Source: Hippasteria phrygiana
Taxonomy: Eukaryota > Echinodermata > Asteroidea > Valvatida > Goniasteridae
Direction: 5' to 3'
Length of the DNA: 64,000 bases
Assembly: GCA_037893225.1 (NCBI GenBank)
Contig: JAZGUH010000026.1
Coordinates: 1,054,001 to 1,118,000 of the forward strand
The translations under genes were made by a program, and so were the position numbers. Below, one piece after another: positions 12,559 through 23,388 of the stretch. Numbering within the stretch: the stretch's first letter is position 1; every line of letters begins with the position of its first letter. The notes below the pieces were generated by a model. That model was not told where the DNA came from. It ran no database searches and saw only the letters and a program-made list of their open reading frames with translations.

Positions 12559-13820
12559 GGAGACATCCCCACACCAGGGGAGGGACAAAGTTGGAGACAT
12601 CCCCACACCAGGGGAGGGACAAAGTTGGAGACATCTCCACACCAGGGGAGGAGCAAAGTTGGAGACATCCCCACACCAGGGGAGGGACAAAGTTGGAGAC
12701 ATCCCCACACCAGGGGAGGGACAAAGTTGGAGACATCTCCACACCAGGGGAGGAGCAAAGTTGGAGACATCCCCACACCAGGGGAGGGACAAAGTTGGAG
12801 ACATCCCCACACCAGGGGAGGGAAAGTTGGAGACATCCCCACACCAGGGGAGGGACAAAGTTGGAGACATCCCCACACCAGGGGGAGGGACAAAGTTGGA
12901 GACATCCCTACACCAGGGGAGGGACACAGTTGGAGACATCCCCACACCAGGGGAGGGACAAAGTTGGAGACATCCCCACACCAGGGGAGGGAAAGTTGGA
13001 GACATCCCCACACCAGGGGAGGGACAAAGTTGGAGACATCCCCACACCAGGGGGAGGGACAAAGTTGGAGACATCCCTACACCAGGGGAGGGACAAAGTT
13101 GGAGACATCCCCACACCAGGGGGAGGGACAAAGTTGGAGACATCCCCACACCAGGGGAGGGACAAAGTTGGAGACATCCCCACACCAGGGGAGAGGCAAA
13201 GTTGGAGACATCCCCACACCAGGGGAGGGACAAAGTTGGAGACATCCCCACACCAGGGGGAGGGACAAAGTTGGAGATATCCCCACACCAGGGGGAGGGA
13301 CAAAGTTGGAGACATCCCTACACCAGGGGAGGGACAAAGTTGGAGACATCTCCACACCAGGGGAGGGACAAAGTTGGAGACATCCCTACACCAGGGGAGG
13401 GACACAGTTGGAGACATCCCCACACCAGGGGAGGGACAAAGTTGGAGACATCCCCACACCAGGGGAGGGAAAAAGTTGGAGACATCCTCACACCAGGGAA
13501 GGGTCAAAGTTGGAGACATCCCCACACCAGGGGAGGGAAAAAGTTGGAGACATCCTCACACCAGGGGAGGGAAAAAGTTGGAGACATCCCCACACCAGGG
13601 GGAGGGACAAAGTTGGAGACATCCCCACACCAGGGAAGGGTCAAAGTTGGAGACATCCCCACACCAGGGGAGGGAAAAAGTTGGAGACATCCTCACACCA
13701 GGGGAGGGAAAAAGTTGGAGACATCCCCACACCAGGGGAGGGAAAAAGTTGGAGACATCCCCACACCAGGGGAGGAGCAAAGTTGGAGACATCCCCACAC
13801 CAGGGGAGGGACAAAGTTGG
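12559..13820 (+). repeat. 34-bp minisatellite, about 37 copies
   Basis: Tandem copies of a 34-base unit built around GGAGACATCCCCACACCAGG followed by GGAGGGACAAAGTT. Length variants (an extra G; four bases lost, giving GGGAAAGTT) and base variants (CCCTACACC, CCTCACACC, AGGGAAAAAG) are clustered, and some multi-unit blocks recur, as expected from unequal exchange. Because 34 is not a multiple of three and the unit has no stop, several frames on both strands stay open for hundreds of codons. These are not genes. Confidence 0.97.
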
Positions 13821-13824
13821 ATCC

Positions 13825-14680
13825 ATCTCTCTTAAAATTAAACTACGCTATATTTCAGAAACACTCAATGCAATTAAACCTATACAAAGGTCAAATTGTT
13901 TAAAGCTCTTGATTTGAGTACAAAATCAATTTTGGTTTTTAAATTTGCATTTTTTTTCAAATGTTTCAAACACAGTTCTTAAAATATAATATAAAAAAAC
14001 AAGATTGAGTGTCCAAGAGCCCTTGTTTGACATTGTAATATGTGTCATTTAGCATTGAATGTTCCTGTAAATTACACAAAGCATAATCAATATTAAGTAA
14101 GGCCAAAAAGTATCATTTTGGTATCTTGACTTGGGTTTTCTTCAGAACATGTTTAGTATCATGGCTTTTTAAATTTGGATAATCTGCAAATCTACACAGA
14201 TCTACATATTGAGCATTTTCTTAATGAAAGAGTTGATTTCTTTCTATAAACAGGAATTTTTTACAGTGCAAAATGAGTGCCATTATGAAATTTCAGTTCA
14301 TTGATGGCTGTTTGTGTTTTCGGCCAACATACATTCTTAGTTTGATTTCTGACCAAATTTTTAAAGAAGAAATTAATCAAGGCAAAATCTAGAATACTTT
14401 TTGGCTTCATAACGATCTCTATAAGTGTTTTCCCTCATTATTTCTTTGCTGTAACAATGCTTTCTGTAAATATAAAGTAAATGTGTGTCAAAGAAAAGAA
14501 TCTTGAAACAAACCAAAAGCGATTGGCACTGAGAACTAAAAGTGATGTACATTTCTGAGCAAATTACAAAAATGTTTTGTCTTTTGGGTTTATTTTGGTA
14601 TTTTACAACAAAGTTGTTAATCAGGGAACACACGAACAATTCACTACTTTGTTTACTTTTAAATAGCGCAATACTGGACA
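13825..14680. other. No gene seen
   Basis: AT-rich sequence after the minisatellite. The minus-strand 88-codon frame at 14373-14639 has no supporting features. Confidence 0.4.
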
Positions 14681-14760
14681 GGCATCACGTCTTGAAGGAG
14701 TGACATCTCCATGGTAACAGGGCATCATCTTTTGAAGGAGTGACATCTGCATGGTAACAA
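14681..14760 (+). repeat. 40-bp direct duplication
   Basis: Two adjacent copies starting GGCATCA at 14681 and 14721, each running through TTGAAGGAGTGACATCT and CATGGTAACA, with few differences. It overlaps the candidate terminal exon. Confidence 0.85.
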
Positions 14761-14785
14761 GGAATGTCGCTCTCTAACACAGTGT
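14685..14785 (-). CDS. Candidate terminal coding exon, unknown function
   Basis: On the minus strand an acceptor (TTGTTTTGCAG) ends just before 14785. Joined to the donor at 15765 it gives an open frame, DTVLESDIPCYHADVTPSKD onward, ending in TGA at 14685-14687. The exon contains a 40-bp direct duplication (14681-14760) whose two copies are read in different frames. Protein not recognised. The splice sites are good; the coding claim depends on the upstream exon, which has an in-frame stop. Confidence 0.3.
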
Positions 14786-14799
14786 CTGCAAAACAATTT

Positions 14800-15764
14800 A
14801 TTAAAAAGAAATTGGTAATTAGAAACAAACAAATTGCAGTAAGGTATCAGACAACACCTAAATTATGAAAACATTCTTGTTGCTTTTGCATAATGCTGGC
14901 AGTAAAACCGTTGTTGAAAATCAGAACGTCTGTTTTGAAAGAGAATGTGTAGAGAATTTTGTAGACTTTAATTGTTACAAAGCCATAAAAAATGGCTCCT
15001 TTTGGAAATCTCTACATGTTTAAGAGAAATTAAGCAATTCAAGATGAACACGCATCCCAAAAACTATTTTCAAGATTGAGGTCTAGACTACACCCTGCAA
15101 AAGCTGTCGACAACTGCAAACAACTCATAATAAGAATAGACCCATGACAAAATGACATCATGCTTTGTTTAAATGCATGCGTATTTTAGATAGGAGCATG
15201 CGAATACAAACTTGACATCATTTCTTCATAGGTCTATTGAATTAATTACACCATAGAGGAATAATGAACATCTTTAAATCTTCAGAAATAAGCCATGCAC
15301 ATCGTGTGCCATTCATATTGTTCAACTGAGAGAAACACAGTTTGTATGCATAGATGAATACCATGCACAAACCAATGACATGTAACTATCCAACCATGGC
15401 TCTCATTGCTGGACCACACAATGCTCTCAACAGGCAAATTCCATGGTGATACTAAGTACACGATCTTCTGCTCATAGAACCTTTGTTCATTTCACAGAAA
15501 CTGTAATCGGTAGAGGGCATGTTGACTTAAGAAGCAGAATTTACTTAATATCACTATATTAAGTAAATTCTGCCACAATTGAAATCTCTATGCATGTTCA
15601 AGCTTGAGTACATCTTGGCTGTGTGTATGTTAAAGGTTAGCACAGCTTTTCTATTAACTGTTAAGCAGCTTCATAAAATTGACCCTTGGTAGCAGATCGA
15701 GGTCGTATGACCGGTATCACACTGTACAAGACAATGCTTAACTACATCTTTTCAACTGACTTAC
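14800..15764. other. No gene seen; one perfect hairpin
   Basis: If the candidate minus-strand exons are real, this is the intron between them. The only clear structure is the hairpin at 15534-15573. Confidence 0.4.
15534..15573. repeat. Perfect 18-bp hairpin
   Basis: GCAGAATTTACTTAATAT (15534-15551) pairs exactly with 15556-15573 across a four-base loop. Possibly the remnant of a very small foldback element. Confidence 0.85.
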
Positions 15765-15903
15765 CATGGACGATCTCTGATTGGTTGTCGTCAGCTGACT
15801 GGTTGTCATTTGAATCATTGTAATACGGCAACGCGGATGAGATGGATACCGGAGTAAAGTTTAGGATGACAGGATTGCATCATGAGAGATGATGAAAACC
15901 AAC
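15765..15903 (-). CDS. Candidate internal exon with in-frame stop, unknown function
   Basis: Minus strand: acceptor CTTTCTTTTCATAG before 15903 and a textbook donor, ATG|GTAAGT, at 15765. The frame that continues into the candidate exon at 14785 reads VGFHHLS, then TGA at 15880-15882, then 38 open codons (CNPVILNFTPVSISSALPYY onward, Asn/Asp/Ser-rich). Neither other frame is open. It may be a non-coding RNA exon, a pseudogene exon, or a coding exon with a sequence error. Not recognised; a resemblance of NPVILNF to the GPCR NPxxY region is too weak to use. Confidence 0.25.
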
Positions 15904-15909
15904 CTATGA

Positions 15910-16420
15910 AAAGAAAGTGGTGATATTTCTAGTAAACAAATTTTCATGAAGGTCAAGTTTACAAAAGCAAGAAATCAAAATTGTTTCTTAACAGCACAAG
16001 TGTAATTAGAAGTTCACAAAATACAGACAAATCTTATACAAACTAACGGAAAAATGTGCATTACAATTTTATAGCAAAGAAAATATTTCACAAAAGTGGT
16101 GGCTCACATAGCATGATTGAAGATGTCTGTAATCATAATTATCCATTCTGTGAACTGATAGTTGAGTGTGCTGTATCATCAGTATGGCTTGATGATGAAA
16201 GCTACACGTGAGTAACAACATTCCACTGGTTTGCATGTGTTTGGATGTCGTTTGAACACGGTGTATGAACTTGGACAGACTGTTGTATTTGTCCTTTACA
16301 TGAAAAGTATCTTGTAAAGTATTACAACTGAGCAATTTGGACACCTAGATTTTGAAACTCTGTTTTAAAATCTTGGCCAAAACTCGGTGCCACAGAGAGG
16401 CAAAAGATTACAGCAGCCAT
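15910..16420. other. No gene seen
   Basis: Unstructured sequence. The minus-strand 91-codon frame at 16069-16344 lacks any motif or splice support. Confidence 0.4.
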
Positions 16421-16423
16421 GTG

Positions 16424-16660
16424 TGCAAAACATTATTTTCAAAGTGAACAACAAAACTGGCAGGAGTGGGATTTGAATCTGCAACCTCCAGAATACTGTA
16501 CCGATGGTCTACCAGATGACTGCCAACATAGGTCAAAATAGCTCAGTTAGTAGAGCGCCGGTACGGTATTTCGGAGGTCTCAGTTTCAAACCCCTCTCCT
16601 GCCAGTTTTCTTTGTTTGGTTTGAAAATTCATTCAAATTACGTAGTCTGTTTCCCTTGCG
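16424..16660. mobile_element. Two tRNA-derived SINEs, head to head
   Basis: Plus strand 16534-16607 has a tRNA-like body: A-box region TAGCTCAGTTAGTAGAGCG and B-box-like GTTTCAAACCCC, ending CTCCTGCCA. The minus strand has the same body at 16459-16530 (B box GATTCAAATCC read on the minus strand). Both continue into the same tail, with TTTGTT and a TTTGAAAAT-like stretch. Heads face each other, so the pair forms a large hairpin. The bodies are too mismatched in the stems to be confident functional tRNA genes. Confidence 0.75.
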
Positions 16661-16765
16661 GTTTGTTTGACGAACACATTATTTTGTAAGACATACCATA
16701 TCTGTAGATGGTGACCGGCTGGTATTCTTGGTGATGGATTGGCTCATACTACTGACTGGCTATTG

Positions 16766-17390
<625 letters not shown>

Positions 17391-17940
17391 TGGCTTGGCT
17401 GGTTGGCTGGCTGGTTGGCTGGCTGGTTGGCTGGCTTGGCTGGCTTGGCTGGCTTGGCTGGCTGGCTTGGCTGGCTGGCTTGGCTGGTTGACTGGCTTGG
17501 CTGGCTTGGCTGGCTGGCTTGGCTGGCTGGATAGATGGCTTGGCTTGGCTGGTTGGCTGGCTTAGTTGGTTGGATGGCTTGTTTGGATGGCTTGGTAGGT
17601 TGGCTAGTTGGATAGGTGACTGAATGGCTTATTTACTGGCTTGGCTTGATGGCTTGGTTTGGGTGTAGCTGGATGGTTGGGATGACTGGTCAACCACCTG
17701 CTATAAAGTGGCTGGATTGTCATGGTGAGGAGGCTGGCTTGCTGGCTAGTTGTCTTCACTGTGTCCGATGGCTGCCTCATAATGTCTGGATAGCTGAGAT
17801 GGTTGGGCTGGCTGGTAAATCACCTGCCATAGTTAAGTGGCTGGAAGTCAGTGATATGATGAGGGGTGAGGAGGCTGGCTTGCTGGCTAGTTGTCTTCAC
17901 TGTGTCCGATGGCTTCCTCAATATCTGGATCGATAGCTGA
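17391..17940 (+). repeat. Degenerate GGCT-derived array with a duplicated block
   Basis: The pure tract decays into GGCTT/GGTT variants to about 17650. Then a block of about 140 bases is present twice (17690-17807 and 17808-17937), each with GAGGCTGGCTTGCTGGCTAG followed by TTGTCTTCACTGTGTCCGATGG. It looks like older repeat material on one side of a still-growing tract. Confidence 0.85.
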
Positions 17941-18495
17941 CAAGCTAGCTCCCCAGACTGTCAATGGCAGGATGCAGCAGGGTTGGGGAGCCTAACAGGC
18001 CAGATGTCTACAGCATAACTACCTGAAGACCAACAAACAATAAAAGAAAGAACATTTAATCCAGTGTGTGAATAAATCCTATGATGTCCAGGTACACATT
18101 CAATGTTTCTCCTGTTACATGTAAAGTAATCTTTGGTGCAACTCAGGATTTGTGCCTCACAGAATGAAAATAAGCCCTCACAAACCAATCATAATCACAT
18201 CAAGATACGTGAGCAGCAAATGTCCATGTTTCTGTGAATATGATACGGTCTGTGTTGAGGTGGACAGAGTGTAATTTTGGTGCTACTTCGCTGCTGACCC
18301 ATTAATTTATGTATGGAAATAGAAACAGAAAAAATGGCCCATCTAGATGTTGTACCATTCAGTATAAACCAGGAAGACATTTGTTAGTGTAAAAATGCCT
18401 GAAAACAAACAATGGTCTCAAGTTTCAGACATTTAAGAAACAGGGAATTCAATTCTGACATATCGATGTCTGAAATACTAATAGGCCTACTAATA
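17941..18495. other. No gene seen
   Basis: Two pyrimidine-rich minus-strand acceptor-like sites (about 18022 and 18400) occur, but no exon that keeps a frame follows them. Nothing else supported. Confidence 0.35.
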
Positions 18496-19308
18496 TGTGA
18501 CCCGCTCCAGAAAAAGGTGATATAAGTCGCGCTATGCATTTACGTGTAATGGCCCTTTCAACATTGAGAGGGTGAACATTTTTGTGGAAATTAATGTTTC
18601 GTTTTTTGTCTTTAAAACCCTAACTCCCAACATCATTTTCCCCCCATGTAACCTGAATCCTCCAACATCCTCTGATTTCAAAGTGTTAAAACTCCATATA
18701 ACCTGAATCCTAAAAAATCCTCTTATGGGGACCATAGCACGAATCCTCCAAAATCCTCTAGGTTTTTTTTGCATACCCCTAGTAACCTCAATCCTCCAAA
18801 ATCCTCATGTATCACATTGAGCCTGATAACCTGGATCCTCCATATTCCTGCAGGGGCAAAAACCCCTAGTAACCTCAATCCTGCAAAATCCTCCAATGCA
18901 TCAACTTCCAAGTGCCCTCAATCCTCCAAATTCCTCCATTTTGCAAAGAGGATTTTGGAGGATTTGGGAAGGTTAGGGTTAATGACATCTTAAATATCTA
19001 AAGTTTCAGGTTTGGTGCACAACAATGTTGATTTCAGTGAATAAAGTGAAAAAATAACCTTTTTAGAGTGCATTGTTCCATTGCATTTTATTAGAACTAG
19101 CTATTTCAAAGCCTGTTTTCTCTGTTGTGCAATTTGAACTCTATAGAACTAATTAATATGCAAAAACGTGATATCCCCAGAACGGAAAGGGCTTTAGAGC
19201 TCTATCATGTACCAAATGAAAGCTTCCATTGTGGGCTTTCCAAACATACATAACAACTCATTTTTCCTACTTTGTGACATAATATACCTTTTTCCAGAGC
19301 GGGTCACA
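18496..19308. mobile_element. Inverted-repeat element with TGTGACCC ends, interrupted by a nested insertion
   Basis: Left end TGTGACCCGCTCCAGAAAAA (18496) and right end TTTTTCCAGAGCGGGTCACA (19308) are near-perfect reverse complements. The same family is at 33652-34099: both carry 'ataagtcgc', a 'ggcc-ttcaa' segment and 'gatttcagtgaataaagt'. The present copy is longer because of the insertion at 18616-18980. No open frame, so non-autonomous. Confidence 0.85.
18616..18980. mobile_element. Nested insertion of tandem CCTCAATCCTCC-type repeats with CCCTAAC ends
   Basis: Begins AACCCTAAC and ends GTTAGGGTT, inside the TGTGACCC element. Between them is a degenerate tandem array of about 60-80-base units sharing 'aacct(c/g)aatcctccaaaatcctc'. 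Shorter relatives with 'ccaaaatcctccaattttaatatgatt' occur at about 1930-1965 and at 38510-38545 and 49470-49505 inside the receptor flanks. Confidence 0.7.
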
Positions 19309-19895
19309 TATATGTTCCGTTCTTTTTAGAAAATGAAGCTCGATCCATGTGTACACTACAACTTGAGTTAAAAAAGAAATCCCGCCCCCCAAAAAAATTC
19401 AACATTGAATTTAGTTCAAAAACTCTGGGATTTGATAGTAAAGGGCTTTTAAAATGTACAAACGGTTAAAATTCTAAAATTTACTTCTCTGTGAAATTTT
19501 TTTGTAGAACTGCTTTTAACTCAGAAAGCCACAGTGTAATTTTCCGCTTATTTTGTGCCGATCGACAATTCACAAATGTCTGCGGGCATTTTGACACTAA
19601 CAATTTAAGCATTTAAACCATTCCTGGTTCATAGGAAAATGGAGGACAATCTAACACAATTTTACCACAGGCATAACTTTCAAACGTACATTGAGATCCA
19701 AGTAGAGGCTGCAACTATAGAGGCCTATACTGTAACAAGGTAAATCCTGAGAAATACTACATATTTTGTATATGGGTAATCACACATATTTTTAATTCCA
19801 TTTGAAACATGCAAGTTTTAAGGAAATCTTAAAAAGTGTGGAATAATGATTATCAAACAGCCCAAAATCCTCAAAGAAATTGCAGTGACAGACAC

Positions 19896-19939
19896 ATTTC
19901 ACATTAGTCCCATCTGCACCGATAGGGCTAATGTGAAAT
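19896..19939. repeat. Small hairpin
   Basis: ATTTCACATTAG (19896) pairs with CTAATGTGAAAT (ending 19939) around a short loop. The half-site 'ttcacattagcccc' also begins the element at 30406. Confidence 0.7.
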
Positions 19940-20473
19940 TAAGTCATTTATGAACGTCATTTACGACTTTTGTTGTTTCTAGGTAACAATATTTTCCGGT
20001 TGACCTTGAACTAGTAGTAGTACGTGTTAGTTACTCCACAATGCCTTGGCTGATTTTCTTCAAACAAAAAGCAAATGACTTGTGGGAAAGAGCTCTGTGG
20101 TTTCAATGGCGATTGTGTAGTGTAGAGCCCCGCTTTAGTTTTGATCAAATTAGAGTCAAGGGCTATTTTTCTCATTCCAAAATGACTTTTTCAACCTAAA
20201 GCAGACTTCTCTCAATTCCACTGACATCTTTTTTGGTAATTTTGAACGGTTTATTACGGTAGAAAATGCAATTTTCTTGCGCGCTTTGCGGCAGTTGCCC
20301 TGCGAATCAACGCCATTTTGCGTGTTTACTGCATCGCGGTGATCGCCATCTTTATTTTCGCTTTGCGTTTTGTCGTCCCCCTTGTCGCTTTACCCCAAAA
20401 ATTCCCTCAAAAACTAAAACCCAGTCCTTTATCTATGGCATACCTGTTGTTGGTTTGTAATGTTGCTAACTTT

Positions 20474-20945
20474 TGGCAATAAACCTTTTTGACATTCTCA
20501 ATGCATTGTGGGTTTGGAGGCCAAACAAACCATGTAATTTATACACAAACCTTAGGCTATGCCACTGTGAACCAGTCCAAATATTAATTGATTTTATGCT
20601 AAATATCTGTCATGAGTTGAGCGATACCCTTTTCACATAACTTTGCATGGAACTAAAATAATAACCAGAAAAATCTATTTTAAATTGCAATAAAAATAAA
20701 GGAAATAATTGGGGAATCCCTCTCAGGGTACCAGTTACTGATGAATGCAAATTTATGTAATTAGAACAGCTAAATAGCCAATCAGAAGAGGATTTTTGCA
20801 AGCATGACAACTTACAATAACAAGTGACCAATGCGACCAATCACATCAGTTTTATAATGTGCTTGCTCTTCTATTCTAAGTAATGCCAGTTAGGGCTGAT
20901 GCAGTTCCCATGAATGCTTTGAGAATGTCGAGAAGGTTTATTCCA
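20474..20945. mobile_element. Possible foldback element with subterminal inverted repeats
   Basis: AATAAACCTTTTTGACATTC near 20480 is mirrored by GAATGTCGAGAAGGTTTATT near 20925. An outer pair (20107-20127, CGATTGTGTAGTGTAG, against 21043-21062) suggests that the structure is larger, about 20100-21065. Boundaries uncertain. Confidence 0.45.
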
Positions 20946-20984
20946 ATGGATTTTTGTTCCCTGTATAGGGAACATGGCCCTACA

Positions 20985-21038
20985 CTACTTCCAAAAATGT
21001 AAGGCCGCTAACGGAGAGCCTTACATTTTTGGAAGTAG
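20985..21038. repeat. Perfect 21-bp hairpin
   Basis: The arm 20985-21005 (CTACTTCCAAAAATGTAAGG plus C) is the exact reverse complement of 21018-21038, with a 12-base loop. It lies inside the possible foldback element. Confidence 0.85.
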
Positions 21039-21064
21039 CCCTACACTACACAATCGCCCTTTCA

Positions 21065-21609
21065 ATCACACTAGAAGGCCATGGTGTGTAGTTAAGATTT
21101 CAATTTATCCCCCTACTTTCACGCTGGGTTTTATGTTTGCACGCACCGCCGGCGGCCACGCCCACCAACGTTGACCAAATTATTTCTCTGGTGTCGGAAA
21201 TGGAATTCCCAACCTTAATAAACCATACCGTTTAATTTCAATAAAACTTCCTTCTAGCACAAAACGCAATTTTCACTTTATTTGTACTAATTCATAGTGT
21301 TTACTTAACTCCATATTCTATATGAATGCATAAAGAAAATATGAGTTGTGTAGAAATATCTTCATTGTGCTTTAATTCTTTAAAACGGGTAAATTTTGCA
21401 TTTAAAAAAATTAAAAATTTTACCTCATCGCGCCGTAATTTCTGCTGTTTATCAACTGTTGGTGGCGCTATTTATAAGCCAGTTCTTTCAAGCATTTCTC
21501 AAACAAGGTACATGGCTTCGGCTTCGGCTTCGTCTGTAGCTAGCTGTATCCATCTACTACCGAGCTGTAGCTCCATACCGATCTGAACCCTTGGCGGTCT
21601 TGACCCGGC

Positions 21610-21611
<2 letters not shown>
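21065..21611. other. No gene supported
   Basis: An 86-codon plus frame at 21326-21586 ends in a Ser/Ala-rich stretch caused by a short GCTTCG repeat; no splice or motif support. Confidence 0.35.

Positions 21612-21644
<33 letters not shown>
21612..21644 (+). repeat. Poly-G tract
   Basis: About 33 consecutive G. Assembly of such tracts is unreliable and the flanking join should be treated with care. Confidence 0.9.
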
Positions 21645-21647
<3 letters not shown>

Positions 21648-22116
21648 CTCACTGTTTTTAGAGTAGGGTGGTGCCTCTCATGATTTTGAGGTAATACCGA
21701 TGGCTATACCACTTTGAACATTCACTACCATGCATAAAGCATAATATAATAGGTACCCATGAAAATAGATTCAAATACCACCCTTATGATACCAACCCTA
21801 GACACTGACCCATCCAAATACCGTACACAACGCAGACGTTTGCAATCACTGTAAACACGCCCACGTTTTAATATTTTGCTGTCGGGAATAATGATATCTC
21901 TCGGGCGATCTTTAATGTTATTACAACCACTCAATGTGGAAAATTGACGACCCATTGATATACCAATATGTGATAAAAGCCCATGTCAATACAGAGGATA
22001 GAATTACAACCGATGAGTATACGACCAAACCGGGGGGGGGGGGGGGCATTGATATACCAGATTGTTGAAAATGCGACCCACATGTTTGCGGCACGTCTGC
22101 CCCGTGTGGCCATTTG

Positions 22117-22156
22117 TACTGGGGTACTGGGGTACTGGGGTACTGGGGTACTGGGG
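22117..22156 (+). repeat. (TACTGGGG)5 microsatellite
   Basis: Five perfect 8-base copies, followed directly by C-rich runs. The plus strand has regularly spaced G4 runs with four-base loops, a classical intramolecular G-quadruplex pattern. Confidence 0.95.
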
Positions 22157-22314
22157 TACCCCCCCTCCCCCCCCCCCCAACTCACCACCAGGGTCTTGAA
22201 CGAAATAGTTAAACAGACCCCGCCTTTGGGTTTAAATAATAGATTTTCATGTACATTTGGAAAAGGCCCAAGAACTCGCCACATCTTTAGGACCTAAAAT
22301 TAGGGGAAGCCGAT

Positions 22315-22512
22315 CAGTGGCGTAACTATAGGCCTACGGGGAAAGCAAGGGGGAGCACGGGGGGAGCACGTTCCCCCCCCCCCCCCCCAAATTTGAAATC
22401 TCGAAACAAGCTGCAGTTCATGTACTTTCTATTCGGGCCTTGAAAAATCGCCCCGGGTGACCCTTGACCCCCCCCCCCCCCCTCCCCCCAATTTCACCTA
22501 GTTACGCCACTG
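22315..22512. mobile_element. hAT-type MITE with 8-bp target duplication
   Basis: Terminal inverted repeats CAGTGGCGTAACTA (22315) and TAGTTACGCCACTG (ending 22512) are perfect. They are flanked by AAGCCGAT (22307-22314) and AAGCCGAC (22513-22520), an 8-base duplication with one mismatch. CAGTG ends and 8-bp duplications are the hallmark of hAT transposons. The 198-base interior has poly-C runs and no coding sequence. Confidence 0.88.
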
Positions 22513-22520
22513 AAGCCGAC

Positions 22521-23388
22521 CATCGCCACTATAGTGCAGGGTTTGAAAAGTAGAAGAAGCCGTAGATGCTCGGACTAGTCCACAAACACGGAGAAGGTCT
22601 CATAAGGGGCAATTTAAAGTTTTTTCGCATTTTTAAAGGAGAGCGGAGGTAATCCAGTCATTCAGAGAGACCTGAAAGTTTGCTTTAAACATAGAAAACC
22701 GACGACATTTTTTTTCATTTATTAATTTGTTAATACAACGAACTGCTTGTCCATCCAACTTTGGATTGAGTAGGTCTAACTTTTGTGTTAATTTGAATTT
22801 TTAAAAGTGAACATGTTAAAGAAAACTTTTAGGAGCGGGATTTGAACCTCTAAACGGTTTTTGGAGACCTACACTACCCATGACTTTCAACAAATAATTT
22901 TTTTTCCAAATTGTGGGTTTTATTTAAAAACAAAAACAATTTCTTCAATTTTTGGACGCCTGCAGGCCTAATCTTTTGGCGCCCTAAATAAGCACAAAAG
23001 GAACCGCCCACCAGGAATTGAATTATTGTCGGGCCACAAATAATTTAACATGTTTAAAGCAAATAATTATTAGACAACTAATCGTAGGGCGTCACACGTT
23101 CAAAATCTATCACAGTGTCACGTGTTGAACTTAACCAAAAGTTTGACGGTTTGTTTTTTAATGTTTTTTTTTAGACGAGCGGGTCTAATGTGTCTCCCTC
23201 TTGCGGCAGTAATTGGCCGGTTAGATTAAACAAATCCGATGATTGTCGCCCTCTTGCGGCATATATAAATGAGGGTTTGTCGCCCCCGTAGTAGTTTGCA
23301 GCAATAACTGACAAGCTCTTTATTCAAAATATTTCCAATTTCCCAAAAGTTTAACTGTGAATGGCGCCCCCTTGCTGCAGTAATAATA
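22521..23388. other. No gene seen; SINE fragment
   Basis: 22826-22850 (AGGAGCGGGATTTGAACCTC) is a minus-strand tRNA-SINE T-arm fragment. Otherwise unstructured. Confidence 0.4.

Noticed and set aside
12545..13917. Overlapping 414-452-residue open frames
   Set aside because: They are the 34-bp minisatellite read in each frame; no start context, domain or codon bias.
15765..15903. Selenocysteine codon at 15880 (TGA)
   Set aside because: No SECIS-like structure sought or evident, and no selenoprotein family match; a stop or error is simpler.
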